Origin: Endotrypanum monterogeii
Lineage: Eukaryota > Euglenozoa > Kinetoplastea > Trypanosomatida > Trypanosomatidae
NCBI GenBank assembly: GCA_000333855.2
Contig: CM007345.1
Coordinates: forward strand, 260,820-277,090
DNA: 16,271 nucleotides
Reading direction: 5' to 3'
The notes beneath the pieces were generated by a model. The model was not told the DNA's origin. It searched no databases and worked only from the letters and a program-made list of their open reading frames with translations. Positions within the stretch are counted from its first letter, which is position 1, and each line of letters begins with the position of its first letter. Shown piece by piece: positions 1 to 8,302 of the stretch. Both the position numbers and the translations under genes were made by a program.

Positions 1-1
1 C

Positions 2-433
2 GCGGCAGGTGCCTTGAAGAAGGGTGGGTGTGTGTGCATCAACAGCCGCCCATGCAAGGTGATCGACCTGTCCGTGTCCAAGACGGGCAAGCATGGTCAC
101 GCCAAAGTGAGCATCGTTGCGACCGACATCTTCACAGGCAATCGCCTCGAGGATCAGGCTCCATCGACGCACAACGTGGAGGTGCCATTCGTGAAGACCT
201 TCACATACAGTGTCCTGGATATTCAACCCAATGAGGACCCCTCCCTCCCAGCTCACCTCTCTCTGATGAATGATGAGGGCGAGAGCCGTGAGGACCTCGA
301 TATGCCCCCAGATGCGGCTTTGGCTGCACAGATCAAGGAGCAGTTTGATTCTGGCAAGGATGTGCTGGTTGTCGTGGTATCCGCGATGGGCACCGAGCAG
401 GTGCTGCAGACAAAGAATGCTGCGGAGAAGTGA
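2..433 (+). CDS. eIF5A: Translation factor eIF5A, 3' part (5' end cut by window edge)
   Basis: This is eukaryotic translation initiation factor 5A, a small cytoplasmic factor. It binds the ribosome and relieves stalling during elongation and termination, and it works only after one lysine is converted to hypusine. The frame is open from base 2 and gives 143 residues ending in tandem stops (TGA at 431, then TAA). The hypusine loop [10 protein letters not shown] is intact, and the modified lysine is codon 89-91. The acidic C-terminal OB-fold half follows ([10 protein letters not shown] to the end). The open frame continues to the left edge, so about 20-25 N-terminal residues are missing if the length is the usual ~166 for trypanosomatids. 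The TTG at 14 is not a start. Two residues near the left edge look unusual: Cys at 29-31, and Ser at 44-46 where the family normally has Gly before RPCK. Leishmania often carries tandem eIF5A copies, so another copy may lie to the left (known of the group, not seen here). Confidence 0.96.
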   Translation, partial: AAGALKKGGCVCINSRPCKVIDLSVSKTGKHGHAKVSIVATDIFTGNRLEDQAPSTHNVEVPFVKTFTYSVLDIQPNEDPSLPAHLSLMNDEGESREDLDMPPDAALAAQIKEQFDSGKDVLVVVVSAMGTEQVLQTKNAAEK

Positions 434-1183
434 TAAATCGCGGCTCAGTGGATGTTGAAAAGGAAAACTTTACTGTATTGCAAGTTTTTTTTAAAAAGGT
501 AAAGTGTAAAAAAAGGGAAACTGGAAACAAGGTATAGAAAATAGTATGTCTTTAACAAGACACGCAGAGTTTGTGATGTGCGATTCAAGAAAGCTACTTA
601 TGGTGATTAGTAGTCCTGTTTTCGCTTTTCGCGTGCTAAATTTTTCATTGCCCGACGGGTTTCATTTTTTTTTCCAAGTGTGGTGGTAGGCTGTGCTGTG
701 AGTACGCTACCCAGCGCGGGAAAGAGCGGAAACCTTTGAGGAGTAGATCATACAAGACCTCTTTTATCGGGTATGGATACCCGTGTACAAGGTCGTCGAA
801 TAGTTTTCGATTGCCTCGAGGTTTTTTGTTTATCGGCTCTTGGACGGGTTCGCACTGGCGCGGCTAGGATTGTTGCGGTAACGTTTTTTTTTAATCAGGT
901 AGCCTGTGTCCGGCAGGAATGCAAGGGAATGCAGTGCAGCTCATGGTATAGGGAGACATTTGATATGAGCTCATCTAATGCAATTTTGTCTACTTTTCGA
1001 ACTTATCCCTTCTCTTTTATATGTCTTCTGATAAACTGCCTTTCTGTTGTTTTATTGGCTTCATTGTTCGCACGGTTTAGATGGTTATGGTACTACGTCC
1101 TCCCAGTTCGCCCAGTTGAACTAGGACAAGTGGGCTTCGGCGCGTTGTGGCTCCTCATTACGTACACAGATACCTCCCTGCGT

Positions 1184-1202
1184 ACACACACACACACACA
1201 CA
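1184..1202. repeat. (AC)n microsatellite
   Basis: An uninterrupted AC dinucleotide run in the spacer between eIF5A and the RAD16-like gene. Confidence 0.9.
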
Positions 1203-1375
1203 TAAACTCGAGGTCCCCCACTTTCCCACTGACGCAAGGGATTTAACGGAATCTTTCTCTTTTGAAAAGCAGATGCATTCTGGGAAGGCGGAAGGATACA
1301 TGTTTTGGACTTCAAACTAATAGCGTCTCTCCAGCATATATGCATTGAGCTGGAGGTACATTCGAAACACCGTTA

Positions 1376-1428
1376 TATAATTTTTCCTTTATTCACATCC
1401 CTTTTAAATCGGACTGAAGGAAAGAAAG
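1376..1428 (+). promoter_or_regulatory. Predicted trans-splice acceptor region for the RAD16-like mRNA
   Basis: A pyrimidine-rich stretch at about 1379-1407 is followed by the first AG dinucleotides at 1418-1419, 1423-1424 and 1427-1428. No further AG occurs before the ATG at 1487. From any of these sites the 5' UTR would be about 58-68 nt with no upstream ATG. This fits the kinetoplastid rule of a poly-Y tract then AG, but the exact site is inferred. An earlier poly-Y/AG at 1250-1272 is an alternative; if used, it would place a 15-codon uORF in the leader. Confidence 0.45.
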
Positions 1429-1486
1429 CTATTTTTACCTCCTCTTCCCCGAAAACAACAACAAAAAAATTGGGTTTCATACCACG

Positions 1487-4400
1487 ATGTCGAATTTCGC
1501 TCAACATCCTGATCTTACACTAAACGATCGGTTGGTGTGGCGGTTAGCGAAAAACAGGGAGCATGTCTACAGCTCTATTGTACAACGTGCCCCTACGTCC
1601 AGAGCGCGGTGTCGGAAGTGCTCACAGCTGATCACAAAGGGTGAGATGCGAGTTGGTTTGCCCATTCGCCACAATGCAGGAGACAATGGATGGATCTCTG
1701 CCTGGCAACACCTCGGTTGCACTCGCATGGAAGAGAATGAATCAGACAACTACGAAAATACCATGTATGGATTCGCCGCATTGACACCTGAAGAGCAGGC
1801 GCTCGTTCTGAAGGAGGCCTCGTCTACAGAGGTGCCAGAGCATTTGAAGCCCCTGGACCCGGATGACTTGGTGCACCGCGGTAAAATGGAGGAGATGACA
1901 CCACCACCAACTCTCTTACGGCATCTGCTGCCTTATCAGAGGGAGGGGATGGGCTGGATGGTGCGCCAGGAGGTCGAGTCTCCAGTCAAAGGTGGAATTC
2001 TAGCAGACGAAATGGGTATGGGCAAAACTATCCAGGCCATCGGAATGATTCTAGCGCACCGAACCTCCGGCCCCACCCTGATTGTCTGTCCGGTTAGCTC
2101 CATGTTGCAGTGGGAGGCCGAGATTAAGGAGCACGTAGTCCCTGGGTCGCTCTCCGTCGTCGTCGTGTACCGCACATCAAAGGTGACGAAGGAGGAGCTG
2201 GAGTGCGCGGATGTTGTTCTCACCACTTACCCCATGCTGGAGCAGGCCTGGCGCGCTCTTGTCAATGAAATCAAGGTACCATGCCCTTACTGTGAGCTGC
2301 TTTTCATTCCTCGTCAGCTGGTAGTGCACAATCGATACTTCTGTGGCCCGCGTGCCAGACGAACTATGAAGCAGGCGAAGCGCGAAAAGCACACTGCCCC
2401 CGCTGCGGCGAGCTCCTCGAGGGGTGTTCAGTCTGCTGAAACAATTCGAAAGGGGTTGCGAACGCTTCACGTAGATCTCGGTGATGAAGAGAGGGTAGAG
2501 GAGGAGGTGATCAATACGTTGAATAAAGTGACAGCACCGTCACGCCGGAAGCGAGGTCGTCAAGGCATGGTCATGAGCAGGGACGAGGACGCTGGCGAGC
2601 TCAAGGGCAGTGATGTCCCAGCAGCCAAGAAAGAGGAGCGAAACGAGTCAAGAGGTGAGTCGGTCGGTGGGGGGCGATCACCGCTGAAGAACATTAGTTT
2701 GAATTCTCCTGTCAAAACGGAGGAAGGGAGTGATGGTTTGGAAGAGCTCGAAGAAAATGGCAAGTTGCTACAGTCGGCTGCGGCCTCGCGGGGAATTATG
2801 GGACCCATCGGCATGTACCAGGAGCTCATGAGAGAGGCCGGTCGCACCGTACGCAGTCGCTGGGATGCGGCGAGGAGGGATGGCGAGAGCAGTAGTGATG
2901 ACATAGACGAGGATAAGTCCACCGAGGACACTGATAGCAACACGTCAGATCTGTCTTACGATTCCGCAGCAGCAGCTGTAGAGGAAGCCGCTGCTGCGGA
3001 CCACGCCTCCAAGGCCCTGGAGGCCTTCCGATGCTCCGCATGTAACTTTCAACTGCTTCGGTATCCTTTCTGTCCCAAGAGCGGCCAACACCATGTCGTC
3101 AGAGAGGAGCTGCGTGATATCATTGAAAAGGACACCGGCGGAGATGATGTCGACCTTGATGCATCTCTTTTTCACTCCATCAAGTGGGGGCGCGTTATTT
3201 TGGACGAGGCACATCGTATCAAAGGTCGAACAACAAGCACGGCTCGCTCTGCTTTCGCCTTGGCTGCCGAGTACCGGTGGTGCCTTACAGGTACCCCACT
3301 ACAGAACCGTGTTGGCGACCTGTACAGCCTCCTGCGCTTTTTGCGCTTGCATCCATACGCGCATTACTACTGCGAAACAGAGGGCTGCTCATGCACTTCG
3401 CTCTCGCACCCATTCTCGTCTACCTCACTTCATCAGTGCGTCTTCTGCGGGCATGGGCCGCTGCAGCATCACTCCTATTTCAACCGCTACATTCTCAACC
3501 CCATCAACCGCTATGGTTATATCGGAGACGGACGGCGCGGTATGATGATTCTGTCGAACGACGTCTTCTCTCGGTCGATGCTGCGGCGCACTAAAGCTGA
3601 GCGGGCCGCAGACCTACATCTGCCACCGCTCACGATTGAGGTGCACCACATCCAGCTCACCAAGGAGGAGCGTAATTTTTACGAATCCCTCTACAAGAAG
3701 AGCACAGCCGAGTTCGACACTTTCGTCCACAAAGGTACAATCCTGCACAACTACGCACATATTTTCCAGCTGCTCAGTCGTCTGCGCCAAGCCCTCGACA
3801 ATCCACTGCTTGTGATGAAGGGCATGGACGTTGGTGCGGTCGTGAACGACAAGGGCGTGTGCGGTATCTGTGGCGACAGCGTCGATGGTGAGAGTTCGCT
3901 CAAGGTGCACCCGTGCCACCACCAGTTTCATCGACTGTGTCTGGGCCAATTCCTGGAGAGCGCACCGGACAAGGAGTTCCACTGCCCTACCTGTTTCGTT
4001 CGAATCAATGTCGATCTGCGTATTCTGCGTCAGGAGGTGGAGGGTGACGAGGAGGAGGGCATCGGAAGCTTTGCAGCAGCGTTACCTCCCGAGCTGGAAA
4101 ATGAGGTCAACGCTGATGATGATGATGCTGGGTCTAGCGAAGATTGCGATGACACTACAGCGTCTCGGCGCGTACATAGGAGGGGAAAGCGACTGACATC
4201 GTGCGCTGGTGCAACAAAAAAGGAACAGCGCAGTATTCTCTCTCGCTTAGACACTAGGAAGCCGCTTCATGGCACAAAGCTCGATGCCATCGCCAACTAC
4301 ATAGAGAAGGTGCCAAAAGACGAAAAAGTGATTGTTTTCTCGCAGTTTGGCAGCATGCTGGACTTGATGCAATACTGGCTCCAGCGCCGCTTCATCAAAG

Positions 4401-4783
4401 CCGTGAAGCTATCGGGGTCGCTGATGCTGACGCAGCGGCAGGCGGTGCTACAGGCTTTTCTCCATGACCAAAGCGTGCGTGTCATCCTCATCTCCCTAAA
4501 GGCGGGCGGGGAGGGTTTGAACCTGCAGGTAGCCAATCACGTGGTTCTCACCGATCCGTGGTGGAACCCGGCAGTTGAAATGCAGGCTGTGCAGCGAGCA
4601 CATCGGATCGGACAGACACGCCCGGTCCACGCCGTCCGCTTCGTCACAGACAACTCCGTGGAGGAGCGTATGGTCGACTTACAGGACAAAAAGATGCTCG
4701 TTTTTGAGGGTACTATCGATGGCAAGTTGCAGTCACTAAACAAACTCACTGAAGAGGATTTGCAGTTCCTCTTCACAAGGTAG
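1487..4783 (+). CDS. RAD16: RAD16-like SNF2 ATPase/RING protein with PARP-type zinc finger
   Basis: A 1098-residue nuclear DNA-dependent ATPase, probably a lesion-search factor and ubiquitin ligase in global-genome nucleotide excision repair. Order of parts: PARP-type zinc finger (C42, C45, H75, C78); helicase lobe 1 with Walker A DEMGMGKT (174-181); C2HC finger (C266, C269, H281, C286) followed by FCGPRARRTMKQAK; a basic, NLS-like SRRKRGR (352-358); a long acidic/Ser/Ala insertion (about 330-560); DEAH box (573-576); LTGTPLQN (600-607); Cys-rich insertion (C629, C634, C636, C651, C654); LRRTKAERAADLHLPP (699-714); RING (C792 to C836); lobe 2 with VIVFSQF (948-954), LKAGGEGLNL and QRAHRIGQ (1036-1043). 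The C-terminal DLQFLF, the ERAADLxLPP segment and the CxxC-FCGP insertion are RAD16 hallmarks that separate it from RAD5. The ATG at 1487 is the first after the predicted acceptor. All SNF2 motifs are intact. The RAD16 assignment and repair role come from family knowledge; activity is not shown. Confidence 0.93.
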   Translation: MSNFAQHPDLTLNDRLVWRLAKNREHVYSSIVQRAPTSRARCRKCSQLITKGEMRVGLPIRHNAGDNGWISAWQHLGCTRMEENESDNYENTMYGFAALTPEEQALVLKEASSTEVPEHLKPLDPDDLVHRGKMEEMTPPPTLLRHLLPYQREGMGWMVRQEVESPVKGGILADEMGMGKTIQAIGMILAHRTSGPTLIVCPVSSMLQWEAEIKEHVVPGSLSVVVVYRTSKVTKEELECADVVLTTYPMLEQAWRALVNEIKVPCPYCELLFIPRQLVVHNRYFCGPRARRTMKQAKREKHTAPAAASSSRGVQSAETIRKGLRTLHVDLGDEERVEEEVINTLNKVTAPSRRKRGRQGMVMSRDEDAGELKGSDVPAAKKEERNESRGESVGGGRSPLKNISLNSPVKTEEGSDGLEELEENGKLLQSAAASRGIMGPIGMYQELMREAGRTVRSRWDAARRDGESSSDDIDEDKSTEDTDSNTSDLSYDSAAAAVEEAAAADHASKALEAFRCSACNFQLLRYPFCPKSGQHHVVREELRDIIEKDTGGDDVDLDASLFHSIKWGRVILDEAHRIKGRTTSTARSAFALAAEYRWCLTGTPLQNRVGDLYSLLRFLRLHPYAHYYCETEGCSCTSLSHPFSSTSLHQCVFCGHGPLQHHSYFNRYILNPINRYGYIGDGRRGMMILSNDVFSRSMLRRTKAERAADLHLPPLTIEVHHIQLTKEERNFYESLYKKSTAEFDTFVHKGTILHNYAHIFQLLSRLRQALDNPLLVMKGMDVGAVVNDKGVCGICGDSVDGESSLKVHPCHHQFHRLCLGQFLESAPDKEFHCPTCFVRINVDLRILRQEVEGDEEEGIGSFAAALPPELENEVNADDDDAGSSEDCDDTTASRRVHRRGKRLTSCAGATKKEQRSILSRLDTRKPLHGTKLDAIANYIEKVPKDEKVIVFSQFGSMLDLMQYWLQRRFIKAVKLSGSLMLTQRQAVLQAFLHDQSVRVILISLKAGGEGLNLQVANHVVLTDPWWNPAVEMQAVQRAHRIGQTRPVHAVRFVTDNSVEERMVDLQDKKMLVFEGTIDGKLQSLNKLTEEDLQFLFTR

Positions 4784-5250
4784 AGCCCGGAGAAGTGAGG
4801 TGACACCGTCTCGACGCACTGGAGCGTAGATGTAAAGTGATTGAGGTGCCGTGCGACTTTGTCGCCGGGAGACGCATTCGATGGCGATCGAGAGCGTTTA
4901 TGCGTGTGTGATGTGCTGAGGAGAGCCGCAAACATACACCGCGGCCCGTGGAAATGCAGTTTGATCTTTTGTGCCACCGTCGTCGTTAGCTGTGTTTGGT
5001 GTTGCTTTTCTCCGCAGCTGTTCTTGCGTTTCGAGTCCCTCCGAGGTCACTTCCGCACTTTGTATTCCCACGCCTCCACCCTTTTTACTGTTACACCTAA
5101 TTCCGTATATTGGCGGGGGGGGCCAGAAGCGGTTCGCATATGATCCATCCCTTACCCGCCGATGCCACGCTGGTTCATGTCCTTGCTTCATGATTTTCTT
5201 GCCCTTCTTCCTTTTGTTGTTTTTGCTGAATTTGCGCAGCGCACGATGAT
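4784..5250. other. Probable 3' UTR of the RAD16-like gene
   Basis: Mostly unique sequence without microsatellites up to about 5100, then increasingly T/C-rich. Short open frames on both strands overlap each other, and none shows family similarity or coding-like codon use. I see no RNA gene. The poly(A) site cannot be placed from sequence. Confidence 0.55.
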
Positions 5251-5251
5251 C

Positions 5252-5317
5252 CCTTCTCTCGCTTCTACTTTTTTTATTATTTCACTTTTCTCGCTTTCAT
5301 TCTTTTCCTGACTGAAG
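5252..5317 (+). promoter_or_regulatory. Strong polypyrimidine tract plus AG (candidate splice acceptor)
   Basis: About 60 nt of almost pure pyrimidine, ending in CTGACTGAAG with AG at 5316-5317. It looks like a trans-splice acceptor but lies 3.1 kb upstream of the next recognised start codon. It may direct polyadenylation of the upstream mRNA, serve as an alternative acceptor, or mark an unannotated transcript. Confidence 0.3.
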
Positions 5318-5642
5318 AGAGGAACGGAGCCAGGATCTTCTACCAGCTATAGGCGTATACGTCGCACATCTCTCTGCCGTTTTTCTCTTTTCATTCGCTC
5401 TCACAATCGGTCACTATCGTTCAGGAACGCACCCGGTGTGTCCCTCTTCCCATCCATTAAAAAAATACCCCCCTCTCTGCATTTCTCTCATTTCCCCGGT
5501 GCTTTAGGCACCTTGGTGTCTGCGCAATACGTTTAATGGTGCACGTGTTGACTTATTTTATTCTCTTTCACTCGCAAAATATTTCACTTTCCTGCCTCCG
5601 ATGCACACAGGGCCACTCCCCTCCTCCCTAGTATGAGAAATA

Positions 5643-5660
5643 CACACATATATATGTGTG
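5643..5660. repeat. 18-bp perfect palindrome of CA/TA/TG
   Basis: CACACATATATATGTGTG reads the same on both strands. It continues into a GT array to the right. Alternating purine-pyrimidine sequence of this kind can adopt cruciform or Z-form DNA. Confidence 0.85.
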
Positions 5661-6119
5661 CGTGTGTGTGCAGCTTGTTTGTGTTATTGTGTCGTGCACT
5701 TTTTCTTTCGACCGAAGAGGTAGGGGGGGGGGAAGGTGGAAGATGGCGCACATCTACATGCATAGAGTGCGCCGTGCATATTTGGGGCGCGGCGGGGCTG
5801 CCGTATACTTCCACACATTCAATCGGATAGCATATGCACGGGTAGGACATGAGTCTCTGGAGGGGCATATACACTTCCCCATCCCCCCCCCCCCTCAACA
5901 TTTCTCACAGTTTACACACACTTCTATATACACATGCAAAGGAAGAGAGATACTTTCAGGGATGCGGATACGCACAGTGATGACGGATGTCTACGTGTGC
6001 CTCTCTCGTGGTCATAAGCTCGCTGCTAACATAGGACTTACCACACTTCTTCGTTGGATGTTGAGGAAACGAGCGGACGAAAAAAAAAAAAAACGAGAGT
6101 CGGTGTGGTTTGAGAGAGA

Positions 6120-6143
6120 ACACACACACACACACACACACAC
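6120..6143. repeat. (AC)n microsatellite
   Basis: A 24-nt AC dinucleotide array, 26 bases after an A14 run (6080-6093). Confidence 0.95.
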
Positions 6144-6499
6144 CAGCCAGGGCATATGTTTTTCGTCCACGATATTCTTGACTCGTGTTTGTCCCCGTCT
6201 ATTCAGTTTAATTTTGTGGCAGGAGGGGATGGAAATCGAAGCATTTCTGTATTCCGTTCTCTTCTTCACATGGCTGGATGATGTCACACCCACGCACTGA
6301 CCAAGGAACACACCTTTTCGGCAGGTAAAACGCCTTCACATCGCCGTTTGTATCTCGGACTTATTCCGTCGTATCCTCTATACTATTTCGTATGTTCATT
6401 GTTATTTCTGTATTCTTTTTTTACTCTGATTCTTTTCCTTCCTTGCTTCTACCATCCCGCACCACTGCGGGGGCTGTGTAGGGTAGGTGGGGTGTGGCA

Positions 6500-6521
6500 C
6501 TCTCTCTCTCTCTCTCTCTCT
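6500..6521. repeat. (CT)n microsatellite
   Basis: A 22-nt CT dinucleotide array on the + strand. It is followed by more pyrimidine and could also act as a splicing tract. Confidence 0.95.
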
Positions 6522-6750
6522 TCCCCACCCTGCTTTGCCCTTCTTTCCTTTTTTTTTTTGAAAACAAACGCAGTCACTTGTATTCTGTCTGTCACACACA
6601 TAGCGATACACATAGATAGCAATACAGAAGTCTTTACAGGAACACGTAGAGACTTATTTCCCCAGTAGCGTTCAGAGGCAGACGTGCATGCACGCCTTCA
6701 AACACCACAGCGCTTCCTCCACCACCGTTTTGCTTGACTTTCTCAGTCGA

Positions 6751-6793
6751 ATATAAATATATAAATATATATGTACTACTACTACTACTACTA
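6751..6793. repeat. AT-rich tract followed by (TAC)n array
   Basis: Alternating AAATATAT units (6751-6772) run into six TAC trinucleotide units plus a partial unit (6774-6793). Confidence 0.85.
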
Positions 6794-7048
6794 TGCTTAC
6801 TGCTAGCTCTGTTTTTGTTGTATTAATCTCCGAAAAATCAGCACTCTCTTGCACTCATTTATTTTATTCTATGATTTCAGCCATTATTCCTGCCTCCCCC
6901 CCTCTTCTTCGCTCATGCCTCTTCATTTCCCTTTTCTTGTATCGAGAGAGAAGTCGATGCAGCTCCCACTGTATTGTGTGGATACAGGTGAGTAGAAAAG
7001 TAAGAGGGGAAAGAGGGAAAGCGCTTTGCATTCCCACGACTTGCCTAT

Positions 7049-7067
7049 GGGTGGGTGGGTGGGTGGG
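7049..7067 (+). repeat. (GGGT)4GGG G-quadruplex motif
   Basis: Five GGG runs are separated by single T bases, the classic arrangement for a very stable parallel quadruplex. It lies on the transcribed-sense strand, so it could form in RNA as well as DNA. Formation is inferred from the pattern. Confidence 0.85.
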
Positions 7068-7690
7068 AGAGCGAAGGCTTTTAATCTCCAAGAAATAATA
7101 AAAAAAAAAAACATAATAAGTAAAAACATTTTCCACTATTATGGCGTTTGCATTCTGCCATTACGTCCTGTACTGCTTTCGTTGGTTCTAGTAACCGTTG
7201 TACCGCTATCTATTTTTTTACTTGTATCTGCGCCACCAGGCTGAGTTAGATCCGCGTCTCCCCGAGAACGGAACAGCGATACAAGGTAGAGGAAAGCATC
7301 TCCTCCGCAATGTGCAAACACACATACACATTTGTGCACACTACGTCTGGCCCTAACAAAGCTTCTTACCACCATTTTTAATTGTAGGATCGGAAGGTTG
7401 TCGGTATATGGGGTGACTCACTCATCTCTACCTACCTTTTTCTGTTCTCCGCCTTCGAGGATAAGTAGAGGGAGAAAAAATCTTCGGAGTACACAGGAAA
7501 AAGGAGCACGCTTTCTTGTCTCTATGACTGCTATGCTCGTCGCGCACGCGGCCGGTTCCCAGAAGTGCTCCATGCTGTCTTCCCCTCTCCTAGCCCCTCA
7601 ACATAATTCCAGGCATTTATACTTCACTGCTTGCCCAATACTTTCTCCTCTTCTCTCCGTCTTGTCGTTAAACATTACAAATCTACGTCT

Positions 7691-7720
7691 AAATACATAA
7701 ATACATACATACATACACAC
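7691..7720. repeat. (ATAC)n-type microsatellite
   Basis: Imperfect AATACATA units grade into ATAC tetranucleotide units, then an AT-rich stretch. Confidence 0.8.
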
Positions 7721-8084
7721 TTATATATTTATAAATCTTGTCTTTTTGGGGGTTTGTTTTCCACTTTATGTGTCAACAATTCTTCCTCTTTTTCACGAAC
7801 ACTACACATATATATTTTACTCTTCTCTTCACACACGGGTGCTCATGAATCCGTTTGATTTTCATGGGTTCAGTTTTCGTAGTGTAGTCTTCTTTTTGTC
7901 TGTCTCGAAGTGATTCTGTGACGTCGACCGCTCTGTGTATTTCTTCCTCTCTGCCGGTTTTCCTCCTTCCCACCCCACACAAACACGCGCGCACACACAC
8001 GCACACATACAAAAGAGTTTTTGAGTATTCCACACTTTCTGTCTCGCTTCTTTTTGTTGTTGGTTTCTTAGTATTTCTCGCTAC

Positions 8085-8101
8085 TTTTTTTTTTTTTTTT
8101 T
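8085..8101 (+). repeat. T17 homopolymer
   Basis: An uninterrupted run of 17 T within a pyrimidine-rich block upstream of the PP2C gene. Its length may be unreliable in assemblies. Confidence 0.9.
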
Positions 8102-8302
8102 GTGGTTCCCCATTTTTGCTTGCATCTTTTTCCCCTCTCATCGATCCAGTCGTTTTTTTTTCTCCTCTTTCCCTCCTGCTGCCAGCGCTACACCAGCTGA
8201 GCTTGCGGTACATACATACCTAACCTCCGAAGGGACGTGCAGGCGCAACCACACGCTCATATTTTACATTCATACAACGACGCCATCTTTGATATTTATC
8301 TA

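Larger units (their letters stand above)
434..1486. other. Intergenic spacer: eIF5A 3' UTR and RAD16-like 5' UTR
   Basis: This is about 1 kb without a convincing gene. The first part is A/T-rich with short T and A runs and is probably the eIF5A 3' UTR. A short AC array lies at 1184-1202. From about 1245 onward, pyrimidine tracts followed by AG suggest trans-splice acceptors for the next gene. A 157-codon open frame at 773-1246 has poly-F and T-H repeats from low-complexity DNA and codon choice unlike the flanking genes, so I do not call it. Confidence 0.7.
5318..8302. other. Long repeat-rich spacer between RAD16-like and PP2C genes
   Basis: About 3 kb with no recognisable gene. It contains an 18-bp CA/TA/TG palindrome (5643-5660), a G10 run (5723-5732), a C12 run (5883-5894), an A14 run (6080-6093), an AC array (6120-6143), a CT array (6500-6521), an AT/TAC array (6751-6793), a GGGT quadruplex motif (7049-7067), an ATAC array (7691-7720) and a T17 run (8085-8101). 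Open frames such as 5656-6300 (214 codons from a non-gene-like start) translate these repeats into T-H, K and P runs and are not credible. A small ATG frame at 7524-7700 is the only one I would keep as a weak candidate. Confidence 0.7.

Noticed and set aside
773..1246. 157-codon + strand frame between eIF5A and the RAD16-like gene
   Set aside because: Contains residue runs from T tracts and a CA array, codon ends unlike the neighbouring genes, and no recognisable domain; it sits where UTRs are expected.
3093..3545. 150-codon frame inside the RAD16-like gene
   Set aside because: Shadow frame of a clearly conserved coding region.
1487..4783. RAD5/HLTF identity for the SNF2-RING protein
   Set aside because: No HIRAN domain is seen, while the CxxC-FCGP insertion, ERAADLxLPP segment, post-RING NVDL and C-terminal DLQFLF match RAD16.
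5656..6300. 214-codon + strand frame
   Set aside because: Translation is a string of repeat-derived residues (P, K and T-H runs) crossing C12, A14 and AC arrays; no domain and poor codon use.
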